From PALSA-129 sp050014595 (lineage in GTDB: Bacteria; Acidobacteriota; Terriglobia; Bryobacterales; Bryobacteraceae): a stretch of DNA of 64,000 nt. The position numbers were made by a program, and so were the translations under genes. Positions within the stretch are counted from its first letter, which is position 1, and every line of letters starts with the position of its first letter. Where the stretch lies: NCBI GenBank assembly GCA_050014595.1, contig JBEKDA010000016.1, positions 38,470 through 102,469 on the forward strand. Direction: 5' to 3'. Shown in pieces: positions 6,685-16,073 of this stretch. Under the pieces are notes generated by a model that saw only the letters and a list, made by a program, of their open reading frames with translations, was not told the origin of the DNA and did not search any database.

Positions 6685-9423
6685 ATGCGACGAAGAGCAT
6701 TTCTGGGATCCACGGCGCTGACCGGTCTGAGCCTCGCAGCGCGCCGCCGAGCGGAAGCGCAAACTCAATCCGACGCGAAAGCCGGCGACGTCACTGTCGG
6801 CTGGTTGGGCGGCGCTCCGCCGGTGCTGGCCACCGGCACGAGTTGGGGCGTTCCGTGGCCGCGCGGCGCTTATCAAAAGGGCCAGAGCTTCACCCTGACC
6901 GGCAATGATGGCAAGACCCTGCCGTTGCAATCCTGGCCACTGGCATATTGGCCGGACGGCTCGCTGAAATGGAGCGGCTTCGCCTCGGTGGTCGACGCGG
7001 GACTCGCCTCGCCGTTGCGGCTGGCATCTGGAAACGCCGCAACTCTTCCCGGAGCGCCGGCCGTGAAGGTGACCGAAAGCGCCGCCGGCATCGATATAAA
7101 CGCCGGCAAGCTGCAATGCCGCATCCCGCGCGCGGGCGAGATTTTCATCGACTCCATGACCGTGGACGGCCGCATAGTCGCGCGCCGCGGCCGCTTGCTC
7201 TGCACGCTCGAAGACCGCTCCGCGGCAGACGTGATCCGCCTGCAGGATTTCATCAGCGTCGTTCAAAAAGCTACCGTGGAACAGACCGGCCCGGTGCGAG
7301 CGGTGGTCCGGATCGAAGGAGCGCACAAAGCCGCGACAGGCAACCGGGAATGGCTGCCGTTTACCGTCCGCCTCTACTTCTACGCCGGCGAGGCTGCTGT
7401 GCGCATGGTCCATTCCATTGTGTTCGACGGCGATCAGGAGAAGGATTTCATTCGCGGGCTGGGAGTGGAGTTCGCGGTGCCCATGCGCGAACAGATCCAC
7501 AACCGCCACGTCCGCTTTTCTGGCGAAGACTCCGGACTGTGGGCCGAACCAATCCAACCGGCCACTGGCGCGCGGCGCCTCACCGCCGCGGCCGGCGACG
7601 ATCTCTACACCGCGCAACTGGCCGGCCAACGGATTCCCAACAAAGATCAGTACAACCAGCAGGGCCAGTTTCTCCTGGACAATTGGGCCGTGTGGGATTC
7701 GTTCAAGTTGGTGCAGCCCACCTGCGACGGTTTCACCATTCAGAAGCGGACCCGCCCGCAATGCTGCTGGGTGACGGCCGGAGTGGGAAAGCGCGCATCG
7801 GGGCTGGTGTTTGCGGGCGATGTGAGCGGCGGCTTGGGCGTCGCGTTGAAGAACTTCTGGCAGTCTTACCCCGCCTCGCTCGAAGTGCGGAATGCCACCG
7901 CGGAATCCGCCGATGTGCTGGTCTGGCTCTGGTCGCCCGACGCGCCGGCCATGGACTTGCGGTTCTACGACACACGCAATCACACGCTGGAGGCCAGTTA
8001 CGAGGATGCGCAACCGGGCTTCAGCACAGCCAACGGTGTGGGCCGCACCAGCGAATTGACGCTCTATCCTTCAGGCACCGTGCCCGCGCGGGAAGAGACC
8101 GTGAAACAGGCCCAAGCCAATGCTGAGCCGCCGTGCCTGGTGTGCAGCCCCGAATACCTGCACCAGGCTTCGGTTTTCGGCGTATGGAGCCTGCCGGACC
8201 GTTCCACGCCGCTGAAGCGCACGGTCGAAGACCAGCTCAACCAGGCGCTGGAGCTGTACCGCAAGGAGGTGGAGCAGCGCCGCTGGTACGGCTTCTGGGA
8301 CTACGGCGATGTGATGCACGCGTACGATGCGGCGCGCCACACCTGGCGCTACGACATCGGCGGCTACGCCTGGGACAACACCGAGCTGGGAACCGATATG
8401 TGGCTGTGGTACAGTTTTCTGCGCACCGGCCGCGCCGATGTTTTCCGCATGGCGGAAGCCATGACCCGGCACACCAGCGAAGTGGATACTTACCATTCCG
8501 GCCGGTTTGCGGGACTCGGGTCGCGCCACAACGTGCGCCACTGGGGGTGCGGCGCCAAAGAAGCCCGCATCAGCCAGGCGGCCTTCCGCCGTTTCTACTA
8601 TTACCTCACCACCGACGAGCGCACCGGCGACATCATGCGAGCGGTGGTGGATGTGGACTACAAGATCATGGAGATCGATCCCATGCGCCTCGCTTCTCCG
8701 CGCACGGGGCCGATTCCGTATCCCGGCCGCATGCGCGGCGGTCCGGACTGGCTGGCCTGCGTTGGCAATTGGATGACCGAGTGGGAGCGCACCGGCGACA
8801 CCAAGTACCGCGACAAGATTCTGGCCGGTATGGATTCCATTGTGAAGATGCCGTACGGCTTCATGACCGGACCGAACACGTTGTATGGATACGATCCCAA
8901 AACCAATAAGCTCTACCCGTTGGTGCCGGATGGCTTCGGCGTTTACAATCTGCAGGTGATCCAGGGCGGCGCTGAAGTGGTGTTCGAGCTGAACCAACTC
9001 ATCGAGCACCCTGGCTGGCAGAAGGCCTTCCTGCAATACTGCCGCTTGACCGGTGCACCCAAAGCGGTAGTGGCCGCGGATATGACGACGTCCGCCGAAG
9101 GCAGCGACGGCGCTTACGCCGGCGCCGGCCGGTTGGCTGCCTACGCCTATTCGAAAACCAGGAACCCCGCATTCATCGCGCGCGCGATCAGCCAGTTGGG
9201 CGGTGGGACCGGTCCGCGGCGTCTTCCCGGCGGCCCGTATGCCACGCGCCACGTGGCAGGCTCCGACGCTCTGAACCCTATTGACGAAGCGCCGTTCGCC
9301 TCCACCAATTCGACGGCACAGTCCTCCCTGACCGCGATCCAGGTTCTGGAGTTGTGCAAGGACCAGCTTCCTGCGGAGCTGCCGCCGGCGGTGGCGCCGG
9401 CGCCACGAGGCGGCGTGGGGTAA
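6685..9423 (+). CDS. Tat-exported exo-rhamnogalacturonan-lyase-like protein (PcRGLX/YetA type)
   Basis: 912 residues. A twin-arginine start (MRRRAFLGSTALTGLSLAARRR) suggests Tat export. The N-terminal 150 residues read like the RIFT-barrel domain of PcRGLX/YetA proteins (GTSWGVPWPRGAY, LPLQSWPLAYWPDGSLKWSG). A central beta-sandwich (DWAVWDSFKLVQP region) and a C-terminal alpha/alpha toroid rich in W, Y and H follow (WYGFWDYGDVMHAYD, GGYAWDNTELG, GLGSRHNVRHWG). Family members act on pectin side chains (rhamnogalacturonan I). The substrate here is inferred. No Shine-Dalgarno is obvious before the ATG. It stands alone, without other pectin genes. Confidence 0.7.
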   Translation: MRRRAFLGSTALTGLSLAARRRAEAQTQSDAKAGDVTVGWLGGAPPVLATGTSWGVPWPRGAYQKGQSFTLTGNDGKTLPLQSWPLAYWPDGSLKWSGFASVVDAGLASPLRLASGNAATLPGAPAVKVTESAAGIDINAGKLQCRIPRAGEIFIDSMTVDGRIVARRGRLLCTLEDRSAADVIRLQDFISVVQKATVEQTGPVRAVVRIEGAHKAATGNREWLPFTVRLYFYAGEAAVRMVHSIVFDGDQEKDFIRGLGVEFAVPMREQIHNRHVRFSGEDSGLWAEPIQPATGARRLTAAAGDDLYTAQLAGQRIPNKDQYNQQGQFLLDNWAVWDSFKLVQPTCDGFTIQKRTRPQCCWVTAGVGKRASGLVFAGDVSGGLGVALKNFWQSYPASLEVRNATAESADVLVWLWSPDAPAMDLRFYDTRNHTLEASYEDAQPGFSTANGVGRTSELTLYPSGTVPAREETVKQAQANAEPPCLVCSPEYLHQASVFGVWSLPDRSTPLKRTVEDQLNQALELYRKEVEQRRWYGFWDYGDVMHAYDAARHTWRYDIGGYAWDNTELGTDMWLWYSFLRTGRADVFRMAEAMTRHTSEVDTYHSGRFAGLGSRHNVRHWGCGAKEARISQAAFRRFYYYLTTDERTGDIMRAVVDVDYKIMEIDPMRLASPRTGPIPYPGRMRGGPDWLACVGNWMTEWERTGDTKYRDKILAGMDSIVKMPYGFMTGPNTLYGYDPKTNKLYPLVPDGFGVYNLQVIQGGAEVVFELNQLIEHPGWQKAFLQYCRLTGAPKAVVAADMTTSAEGSDGAYAGAGRLAAYAYSKTRNPAFIARAISQLGGGTGPRRLPGGPYATRHVAGSDALNPIDEAPFASTNSTAQSSLTAIQVLELCKDQLPAELPPAVAPAPRGGVG

Positions 9424-9432
9424 CTCAGAGAG

Positions 9433-9981
9433 TCACACCGGTATTCTGCCAAACTCGGGCAGACAATCTCGGAGGGACGGCACACACTGGTCGGGTAGCG
9501 CTGCATTTGGCCGCGTCCAGTCATAAAGGATTTGAGCGGCTTGTTTGATTGACTGGGCGTCGACGCCTGCGTCGTGGCGGTAATCTCTCTCTTCGTCGAC
9601 CACTTTCGAGTTCAGACACAAGACCCAGGTCTCAACGTTTCTCTTCGGAATCAGATTCAGGATCGGCTCCGCCGGACCTCTTGGCGCTACCCCAGCGTCC
9701 CGGAGTGCTCGAACAAGCTGCTGCCTTCGATCATCAATCGACCCTGTATCAGCGTCGATCACGGCGATGAGACATGCTTTGGTTGTCTGAGATCGGATCG
9801 CTCGAACCTCCGAGGCATAGTTCTCGCGGACGAACTGCTCACCTGAACCCCGACCCATTGGCGGTTTCCGGGGACGCATGTTCCCATTCTTATGACCGAG
9901 CTTCTGCAAGTAGCGCCTGAGCAGGTTTTCCTGGTTGAGATCCTCAACCAGGAGAATGATATTGGCGACTCTTGCAGCCAT
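9433..9981 (-). CDS. TOPRIM-like small protein paired with AAA ATPase
   Basis: 182 residues. It has the pattern of a minimal TOPRIM or DUF3226/DUF4435-like nuclease: a strand plus glutamate (IILLVEDLNQENLLRRYL), then a DxD-type motif on a strand (LIAVIDADTGSIDDRR), then PKRNVETWVLCL near residue 115. This layout is typical of proteins encoded next to AAA15/AAA21 ATPases in OLD- and PARIS-like anti-phage systems. The ATG is 2 bp after the stop of the ATPase gene, so they are one operon. The exact family is not certain; the call rests on motif order and context. Confidence 0.5.
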   Translation of the reverse strand: MAARVANIILLVEDLNQENLLRRYLQKLGHKNGNMRPRKPPMGRGSGEQFVRENYASEVRAIRSQTTKACLIAVIDADTGSIDDRRQQLVRALRDAGVAPRGPAEPILNLIPKRNVETWVLCLNSKVVDEERDYRHDAGVDAQSIKQAAQILYDWTRPNAALPDQCVPSLRDCLPEFGRIPV

Positions 9982-9983
9982 TG

Positions 9984-11090
9984 TTATTGCCAGCCACGGG
10001 CGATCTGCTCGGATGGGGAGAGCGATTCGTCCGGCTTGTACTTCCGGACCCTGACAGGGCCGGGGCCGTCACGCTCGAATAGGAGGCCGACTTCCGGAGC
10101 CAGATAGTCGATGATCTCAGGATGATGCGAGATCAAGATGACTTGGCCGCCACGATCCTCGATGCGGTCGCGCAACTCCATCAGCCACGGCTGAATCTCG
10201 GCTAATGCAATGTAGTTTTCCGGCTCGTCGAGAAACAGGCAGGCATGGCCCTCGACCACGAAGTTCAGCAGCGCATACAGGCAGATCAAGATGCGTTGAC
10301 CGTCAGAAAGTTCGTCGAACGTAAACGGGATGGTGGTGAGAGGACTGAGCGTGATGGCAAGGTCCACCTCCAAGCTTCGAAGATTTGGCCCAAAGGAGGA
10401 AATATTCAGTCCATCAAACCCCGGTATGATTTCGCGCAATTGATCTTGCAACTTCGATGCCGCGCCGGCCTGCTCCTGAATCATGTGCCGGTACCACGAC
10501 GCAAAGTTGGACATATCGAATGCAGGTTCTGACTCTTCGCGGGCGGTCTGTCCCGACATGGAGTGGGGGTTCAATTGGAGACAATACAGCGTCTCGATCC
10601 AGTTCTTAAACTGCATTAGCCTAGTGTTATCTGATCGTGGTTGAATGGTGGCCAACGCCGACCGGAACGGGTTGAACGGGTACTTCACTTTAGGTTCTTT
10701 TTGTTCGGAGCGATCATCGAACAGGTGAACTTCGCCCTCCACGAACTCGAAGACGGTCTGGGCGCCACAAATGACGAGTTCCCGCCTAATCCGCCTGAGC
10801 GCAGGCGACCCCGGCGAATCCACCTCCAGCCTGAACCTGTAACTCTCGCCGAGATCCACGTCCAGTTCGAAGGTTTGCTGGGTCAGAGTCTGCCAGCGAG
10901 TCCGGCTGCTCTCGGGAAACAGCAGGTCCGGCTGTGCATCGCCGGTGACGAGCTTCTTTATCGCGCGGAGCACCTCCAGCAACGTGGACTTGCCGCTGCC
11001 GTTCAACCCCAGTATGAGTTGCTGTCGACCGAGCGCCAGCTCGAAGTTCACAAAGGCACCGAAATTGTCGATGTAGACGCGCTTCAGCAT
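9984..11090 (-). CDS. AAA (ABC-type) ATPase, OLD/AriA-like
   Basis: 368 residues. Walker A GLNGSGKST sits at residues 29-37 after MLKRVYIDNFGAFVNFEL, the standard start of RecF/OLD/AAA21 ATPases. ELSDGQRILICLYALL is the ABC signature, CLFLDEPEN the Walker B, and VILISHHPEIIDYL the H-loop. The insert between Walker A and signature is about 225 residues without a clear coiled coil. Proteins like this act as sensors or regulators for a partner effector nuclease, here probably the gene just downstream. A housekeeping role cannot be excluded. It is divergent from carA, with GAAAGGAC before the ATG. Confidence 0.75.
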   Translation of the reverse strand: MLKRVYIDNFGAFVNFELALGRQQLILGLNGSGKSTLLEVLRAIKKLVTGDAQPDLLFPESSRTRWQTLTQQTFELDVDLGESYRFRLEVDSPGSPALRRIRRELVICGAQTVFEFVEGEVHLFDDRSEQKEPKVKYPFNPFRSALATIQPRSDNTRLMQFKNWIETLYCLQLNPHSMSGQTAREESEPAFDMSNFASWYRHMIQEQAGAASKLQDQLREIIPGFDGLNISSFGPNLRSLEVDLAITLSPLTTIPFTFDELSDGQRILICLYALLNFVVEGHACLFLDEPENYIALAEIQPWLMELRDRIEDRGGQVILISHHPEIIDYLAPEVGLLFERDGPGPVRVRKYKPDESLSPSEQIARGWQ

Positions 11091-11118
11091 GTCCTTTCAA
11101 TTCTACCCGTAACCGAAG

Positions 11119-11147
11119 TTGGCGCGCACTGGCCCTCTTGCTAGAAT
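11119..11147 (+). promoter_or_regulatory. Putative sigma-70 promoter of carAB
   Basis: TTGGCG (11119-11124), a 17-bp spacer, and TAGAAT (11142-11147). Transcription would start about 30 bases before the carA start codon. Motif match only. Confidence 0.5.
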
Positions 11148-11182
11148 GAAGCTGATCCACTCCCTGGGAGGAAAAACCTAAC

Positions 11183-12307
11183 TTGAACTCTGCGATCTTG
11201 GCCCTGGAAGACGGCACGGTCTTCGAGGGCAGAGCCTTTGGTGCGCCTGGGGAGCGCTCGGGAGAAGTGGTGTTCAACACCGCGCTCACCGGCTACCAGG
11301 AAATTTTCACGGACCCTTCCTATTCCGGACAAATCGTCATCCTGACCAACCCGCAGATTGGCAATTACGGAACCAGCGCGGCGGATAACGAAGCCGCGCG
11401 GCCTTACATCGAAGGGCTGGTAGTCCGCGAGTTCTCGGGGCTAGCGAGCAACTGGCGGTCGGACCAGGAAGCCGACGCCTTTTTGAGCGGCGCCGGCATT
11501 CCGGTGGTGGACGATCTGGACACCCGCGCGCTAGTCCGTCATTTGCGAACGCGAGGCGTCATGCGCGGGGTGCTGTCGTCCGTCGAGAAGGAAGCGGCTC
11601 ACCTGGTCGAAAAAGCCCGCGGCATCCCTACCATGGCCGGGCTCGATCTCGCCAGCCGCGTCTCCACGACTGAGCGCTACGAATGGAACCACGGCGTGGA
11701 TGCCTGCTCGCCTTCGGAGCTGGTGGGTGCGCGGCACGAAATCAAATATCATGTAGTAGCTTATGATTTTGGAATCAAGCACAACATTTTAAGGCGCTTA
11801 GTACACTCCGGCTGCCGTGTGACGGTGGTTCCGGCGCTCACCTCGGCCGAGGACGTGCTGGCTCTCAAGCCGGACGGCATCTTCCTCTCGAACGGCCCGG
11901 GCGATCCAGAACCTCTCGAGACCCAGGTGCGGAATATCCGCAGGCTGATCGGAACGAAGCCGATTTTCGGCATCTGCCTGGGCCATCAACTGCTCGGCCT
12001 GGCGGCGGGCGGCAAGACTTACAAGCTGAAATTCGGCCATCGCGGCGCCAACCACCCGGTGCGCAACGAGCTCACACAGAAGGTCGAGATCACGTCGCAC
12101 AACCACGGGTTCGCTGTAGATCCGGATTCGCTCGACGCGGGCGCGGTCGAAATCACGCACGTGAACCTCAACGACCAGACGCTCGAAGGCTTCCGCCTAC
12201 GCAACCATCCGGCGTTCTGCGTGCAATACCACCCGGAGGCGGCGCCGGGGCCGCACGATTCGCACTACCTGTTTGACGACTTCATCCAACTGATGGGCGG
12301 GAGATAG
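11183..12307 (+). CDS. carA: Carbamoyl-phosphate synthase small (glutaminase) subunit
   Basis: 374 residues. The N-terminal CPSase domain begins AILALEDGTVFEGRAFG, with GEVVFNTALTGYQE. The C-terminal class I glutamine amidotransferase has GICLGHQLLGLA with the nucleophile cysteine, and the His/Glu pair in QYHPEAAPGPHDS. It releases ammonia from glutamine and passes it to CarB for carbamoyl phosphate, feeding arginine and pyrimidine synthesis. The start is TTG at 11183, supported by GGGAGGAAAA about 10 bases upstream and by the family N-terminus; no ATG fits. carB follows after 2 bp. Confidence 0.95.
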   Translation: MNSAILALEDGTVFEGRAFGAPGERSGEVVFNTALTGYQEIFTDPSYSGQIVILTNPQIGNYGTSAADNEAARPYIEGLVVREFSGLASNWRSDQEADAFLSGAGIPVVDDLDTRALVRHLRTRGVMRGVLSSVEKEAAHLVEKARGIPTMAGLDLASRVSTTERYEWNHGVDACSPSELVGARHEIKYHVVAYDFGIKHNILRRLVHSGCRVTVVPALTSAEDVLALKPDGIFLSNGPGDPEPLETQVRNIRRLIGTKPIFGICLGHQLLGLAAGGKTYKLKFGHRGANHPVRNELTQKVEITSHNHGFAVDPDSLDAGAVEITHVNLNDQTLEGFRLRNHPAFCVQYHPEAAPGPHDSHYLFDDFIQLMGGR

Positions 12308-12309
12308 CC

Positions 12310-15300
12310 ATGCCCAGACGCAACGATCTCCACCGCATCCTGATCGTCGGCTCCGGCCCCATCGTCATCGGCCAAGCCTGCGAGTTCGACTACTCGGGGA
12401 CGCAGGCGGCCAAGGCGCTCCGCGCCGACGGTTACCAGGTGGTGCTGGTGAACTCCAACCCGGCTACCATCATGACCGACCCCGACCTCGCGGATAAAAC
12501 CTACGTCGAACCGCTGACGGTGCCCTACCTCGAGGAAATTATCAGGCGCGAGCGGCCGGATGCGCTACTCTCGACGGTGGGCGGGCAGACGGGTCTGAAC
12601 CTCTCGGTAGAACTGGCCGAGGCCGGGGTCCTGGACAAGTACGGCGTGGAGTTGATTGGCGCCAAGATCGACGCCATCAAGAAGGCCGAAGACCGCCTGC
12701 TCTTCAAGGACGCCATGCGCAAGATCGGACTGGAAACGCCCCAATCGCAACTGGTGAACAGCGTGAAGGGCGGTTTGGAATTCGCGGAGCGCATCGGCTA
12801 CCCGTGCATCCTGCGGCCCAGCTTCACCCTCGGCGGCACGGGCGGCGGCATCGCCTACCACCGGGAAGAGCTGATGGAAATCCTGGAGCGCGGCATCGCG
12901 CTCTCGCCGGTTCACGAAGTTCTCATCGAAGAGAGCGCGCTCGGGTGGAAGGAATTCGAGCTGGAGGTGATGCGCGACCTGGCGGACAACTGCATCATTG
13001 TTTGCTCGATTGAGAACTTCGACCCCATGGGAGTGCACACCGGGGATTCCATCACGGTGGCGCCGGCCCAGACCTTGACCGACCGCGAATACCAGATGAT
13101 GCGCGACGGCGCCATCCGCTGCCTGCGGGAAATCGGCGTGGATACCGGCGGCTCCAACGTGCAATTCGCCATCAACCCGGCCAACGGGCGGATGGTGATC
13201 ATCGAGATGAACCCGCGCGTTTCGCGCAGCTCGGCGCTGGCGTCGAAGGCCACCGGGTTCCCCATCGCCAAGATCGCGGCGAAACTGGCGGTGGGCTACC
13301 GGCTGGACGAAATCCGCAACGACATCACGCGCAAAACGCCGGCCTGCTTCGAGCCGACCATCGACTACGTGGTGGTAAAGATTCCCAGATGGGCCTTCGA
13401 GAAATTCCCGGGCGCGGACCCGACGCTGGGAACGCAGATGAAGTCGGTGGGGGAAGTGATGGCTATCGGCCGCACTTTCAAACAGGCCCTGTGGAAGGGC
13501 ATGCGCAGCCTGGAAACGGGCAAAGCATTCGGCTCCGAGAAATTCGACAAGAACCTGATCCCGCAAAAACTGATCACCCCTACGCCCGACCGCCTGAACT
13601 ACATCCGCTTCGCCATGGCCAATGGTGTCGGCGTGGAAGAGATCCACGAGCTGACTTCCATCGACCGCTGGTTTCTGGCGCAGATGAAAGAGGTGGTGGA
13701 TTTCGAAGGCGAGCTGGCCAAGGAAGTCTGGCCGGACATTGCCAAGGAAGTTTTTCGCCGCGCCAAGCGCTACGGCATCTCCGACGCGCAACTGGCCAAG
13801 ACCTGGGGCACCAACGAAATCGCGGTGCGCAACCGCCGCAAGGAGCTGGGCGTGGCCGCGGTCTTCAGCCGCGTGGACACCTGCGCCGCCGAATTCGAAA
13901 GCTTCACTCCTTATCTGTATTCCAACTACGAAAGCTCCTGCGAGGCCGACCCCAGCGGCCGCAAGAAGGTCATGATCCTGGGCAGCGGGCCGAACCGCAT
14001 CGGACAGGGCATCGAGTTCGATTACTGCTGCTGCCATGCGTCGTTTGCGCTTCAGGAAATGGGCGTCGAATCGATCATGGTGAACTGCAATCCGGAGACC
14101 GTCTCGACCGATTACGACACCAGCGACCGCCTCTACTTCGAGCCGCTGACGCTGGAAAATGTCCTCAACATCTGCGACACGGAGAAGCCCGACGGGCTGA
14201 TTGTGCAGTTCGGCGGGCAGACGCCGCTCAACCTGGCGTTGCCGCTGAAGCGGCTGGGCGTGCCCATCATCGGCACGGACCCTTCCGATATCGACCTGGC
14301 CGAGGACCGCAAACTTTTCGGCACACTGCTGGAAGAGCTGGCGATTCCCTGCCCCTCGAACGGCACGGCGACCAGCGTGGAGGAAGCTTGCGAAGCGGCG
14401 CGGCGCATCGGCTACCCGGTGCTGGTGCGGCCCAGCTACGTGCTGGGCGGGCGCGCCATGGTGATCGCCTACGACGAGGAGATGGTGCGACAGTACATGC
14501 GCGAGGCCGTGACATTTTCGCAGGAGCGGCCAGTGCTGATCGACCGTTTCCTGGAAGACGCCACCGAAGTGGACGTGGACGCGCTGGCGGATGGCGACGA
14601 AGTGCTGATCGCCGGGATCATGGAGCACATCGAAGAGGCCGGTGTACATTCGGGCGATAGCTCCTGCGTGCTGCCGCCGCAATCGCTGCCGGAGAAAACC
14701 ATCGCCACCATCGAAGACTATACCGTTCGGCTGGCCAAGGCGCTGCGCGTCGTCGGGCTGATGAACGTCCAGTATGCGATTCAGAACGGCGTGGTGTATG
14801 TGCTGGAAGTGAACCCGCGCGCCTCGCGCACGGTCCCCTATGTAAGCAAGGCCACGGGCGTGGCGCTTCCCAAGATCGCGGTGGGCCTGATGTGGGGCCG
14901 CAAGCTGAAGGATTACAACCTGGGGAGCGGCAAGCTTTCCGTCACGCAGGATTTCGTCAAGTCGCCGGTGTTTCCGTTCAACAAATTCCCGGGCGTCGAC
15001 CCGGCACTCGGTCCGGAGATGCGCTCCACGGGCGAAGTGATGGGCGTGGGAGTGAACTTCGGCGAAGCGTTTCTGAAGGCGCAGATCAGCGCTGGCAGCC
15101 CCCTGCCGGATAAGGGCACGGTGTTCATCAGCGTGAACGACCATCAGAAGCCTGAGGCGGTGAAGGTGGCCAAAGCGTTCGCGGACCTGGGATTCCGACT
15201 GGTGGCGACGCGCGGCACGGCCGCGGCGCTGCGCAACGCCGGCCTAACTTGCAAGACCGTCCTCAAAGTGAACGAAGGCCGGCCGAACGTGGTGGACCTG

Positions 15301-15522
15301 CTGAAAGGCGGCGCCGTCCAGTTGGCCATTTACACCACCGCCGGCGCGCCGGCGTTTCATGATGAGAAGGCCATCCGCCGCAGCGCGGTAATGTATCGTG
15401 TGCCGTGCATCACCACCATGAGCGGAGCGCGCGCCGCGGCAGACGCCGTGGCGGCGAAGTTGCGGGACCCGATCCGGGTCTGGAGCCTGCAGGAGATTCA
15501 CGAGCAGAAGACCATGGCGTAA
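12310..15522 (+). CDS. carB: Carbamoyl-phosphate synthase large subunit
   Basis: 1070 residues, the usual length. Two homologous ATP-grasp halves each begin with the synthetase signature (ILIVGSGPIVIGQACEFDYSG at the start; MILGSGPNRIGQGIEFDYCC near residue 556). ATP-grasp motifs are IEMNPRVSRSSALASKATGF and LEVNPRASRTVPYVSKATG. An oligomerisation region separates the halves. The last 130 residues form the MGS-like allosteric domain (FISVNDHQKPEAVKVAKAF), where nucleotides or ornithine would act. It makes carbamoyl phosphate from bicarbonate, ammonia and 2 ATP with CarA. Confidence 0.97.
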   Translation: MPRRNDLHRILIVGSGPIVIGQACEFDYSGTQAAKALRADGYQVVLVNSNPATIMTDPDLADKTYVEPLTVPYLEEIIRRERPDALLSTVGGQTGLNLSVELAEAGVLDKYGVELIGAKIDAIKKAEDRLLFKDAMRKIGLETPQSQLVNSVKGGLEFAERIGYPCILRPSFTLGGTGGGIAYHREELMEILERGIALSPVHEVLIEESALGWKEFELEVMRDLADNCIIVCSIENFDPMGVHTGDSITVAPAQTLTDREYQMMRDGAIRCLREIGVDTGGSNVQFAINPANGRMVIIEMNPRVSRSSALASKATGFPIAKIAAKLAVGYRLDEIRNDITRKTPACFEPTIDYVVVKIPRWAFEKFPGADPTLGTQMKSVGEVMAIGRTFKQALWKGMRSLETGKAFGSEKFDKNLIPQKLITPTPDRLNYIRFAMANGVGVEEIHELTSIDRWFLAQMKEVVDFEGELAKEVWPDIAKEVFRRAKRYGISDAQLAKTWGTNEIAVRNRRKELGVAAVFSRVDTCAAEFESFTPYLYSNYESSCEADPSGRKKVMILGSGPNRIGQGIEFDYCCCHASFALQEMGVESIMVNCNPETVSTDYDTSDRLYFEPLTLENVLNICDTEKPDGLIVQFGGQTPLNLALPLKRLGVPIIGTDPSDIDLAEDRKLFGTLLEELAIPCPSNGTATSVEEACEAARRIGYPVLVRPSYVLGGRAMVIAYDEEMVRQYMREAVTFSQERPVLIDRFLEDATEVDVDALADGDEVLIAGIMEHIEEAGVHSGDSSCVLPPQSLPEKTIATIEDYTVRLAKALRVVGLMNVQYAIQNGVVYVLEVNPRASRTVPYVSKATGVALPKIAVGLMWGRKLKDYNLGSGKLSVTQDFVKSPVFPFNKFPGVDPALGPEMRSTGEVMGVGVNFGEAFLKAQISAGSPLPDKGTVFISVNDHQKPEAVKVAKAFADLGFRLVATRGTAAALRNAGLTCKTVLKVNEGRPNVVDLLKGGAVQLAIYTTAGAPAFHDEKAIRRSAVMYRVPCITTMSGARAAADAVAAKLRDPIRVWSLQEIHEQKTMA

Positions 15523-15553
15523 GGCTCCTGCCTTGCGAGGCGACGGTGATGAG

Positions 15554-15680
15554 GTGGCGCACGCAGTCGTGCGTGCCGCGTCGGCGCTCATGCCGACGCC
15601 CAGTCCCGACAGACTGTGGGTACGCCACCAAAGTGTCGAGTTCGGAGTCTCGACACAGCACGCACGAGTGCGTGCGCCAC
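15554..15680. repeat. 127-bp palindromic repeat with 12-bp terminal inverted repeats
   Basis: Ends GTGGCGCACGCA (15554-15565) and TGCGTGCGCCAC (15669-15680) are perfect inverted repeats. Inside are smaller hairpins, such as GTCGGC/GCCGAC and GTGTCGAG/CTCGACAC. It has no coding capacity that looks like protein. It resembles a non-autonomous, MITE- or REP-like intergenic element. No target duplication was identified. Confidence 0.65.
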
Positions 15681-15758
15681 TTTATCGGGACACGTGCGAG
15701 AAATACAAGCTGGAGATCGGCGCGCTTCATGCCGCGGAAGGCCCGAAGGTCTCGCGGA

Positions 15759-15884
15759 TCACAGCGGCGCCCTCAAGTGACCGTTCAGCCATGAAGCGAT
15801 GTTCTCGCGAGCTTCCTCCAGAGTTTCACCGTGGGTATTGGCGCCGGGCAGTTCCTCGATAAAGGCCACATAGCCCTCCGGCAC
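15759..15884 (-). pseudogene. HicB-family antitoxin remnant
   Basis: In this frame the sequence reads PEGYVAFIEELPGANTHGET, then LEEAREN, and ends at a TGA after ASWLNGHLRAPL. This is the core beta-hairpin and helix of HicB-type antitoxins. The N-terminal strand is missing: an in-frame TGA lies directly before a GTG at 15884, and the upstream sequence does not continue the fold. No HicA partner is seen. I regard it as a relic of a toxin-antitoxin pair. Confidence 0.5.
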
Positions 15885-15963
15885 TTGTCACCGGCATTAT
15901 CTCACCAAATCGCACGGAGACTCGGAAGCTCCGCCACATCCAGCGCGGACTTGGACCAGCCAC

Positions 15964-15995
15964 AAAAAAACCCGGCGGGTGGTTAATCCGCCGGG
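15964..15995 (-). terminator. Rho-independent terminator of the cyclophilin gene
   Basis: On the minus strand a stem of CCCGGCGG (15988-15995) with CCGCCGGG (15971-15978) and a 9-base loop is followed directly by seven T (15964-15970). It lies 79 bases after the stop of the cyclophilin gene. This is a textbook intrinsic terminator. Confidence 0.85.
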
Positions 15996-16073
15996 CCGCG
16001 TCGTTCAAGTTTGACCCTGTATTGGTAACTTCCTGGTCCCCTTCGGATCGGGGGCAGGGCCATCCATACTATA

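Noticed and set aside
12565..15144. 859-codon minus-strand frame antisense to carB
   Set aside because: Shadow of a highly conserved gene in GC-rich DNA; no domain, start signal or low-complexity-free stretch.
15533..15862. 109-codon plus-strand frame after carB
   Set aside because: It runs through the palindromic repeat and opposite the HicB relic; not protein-like.
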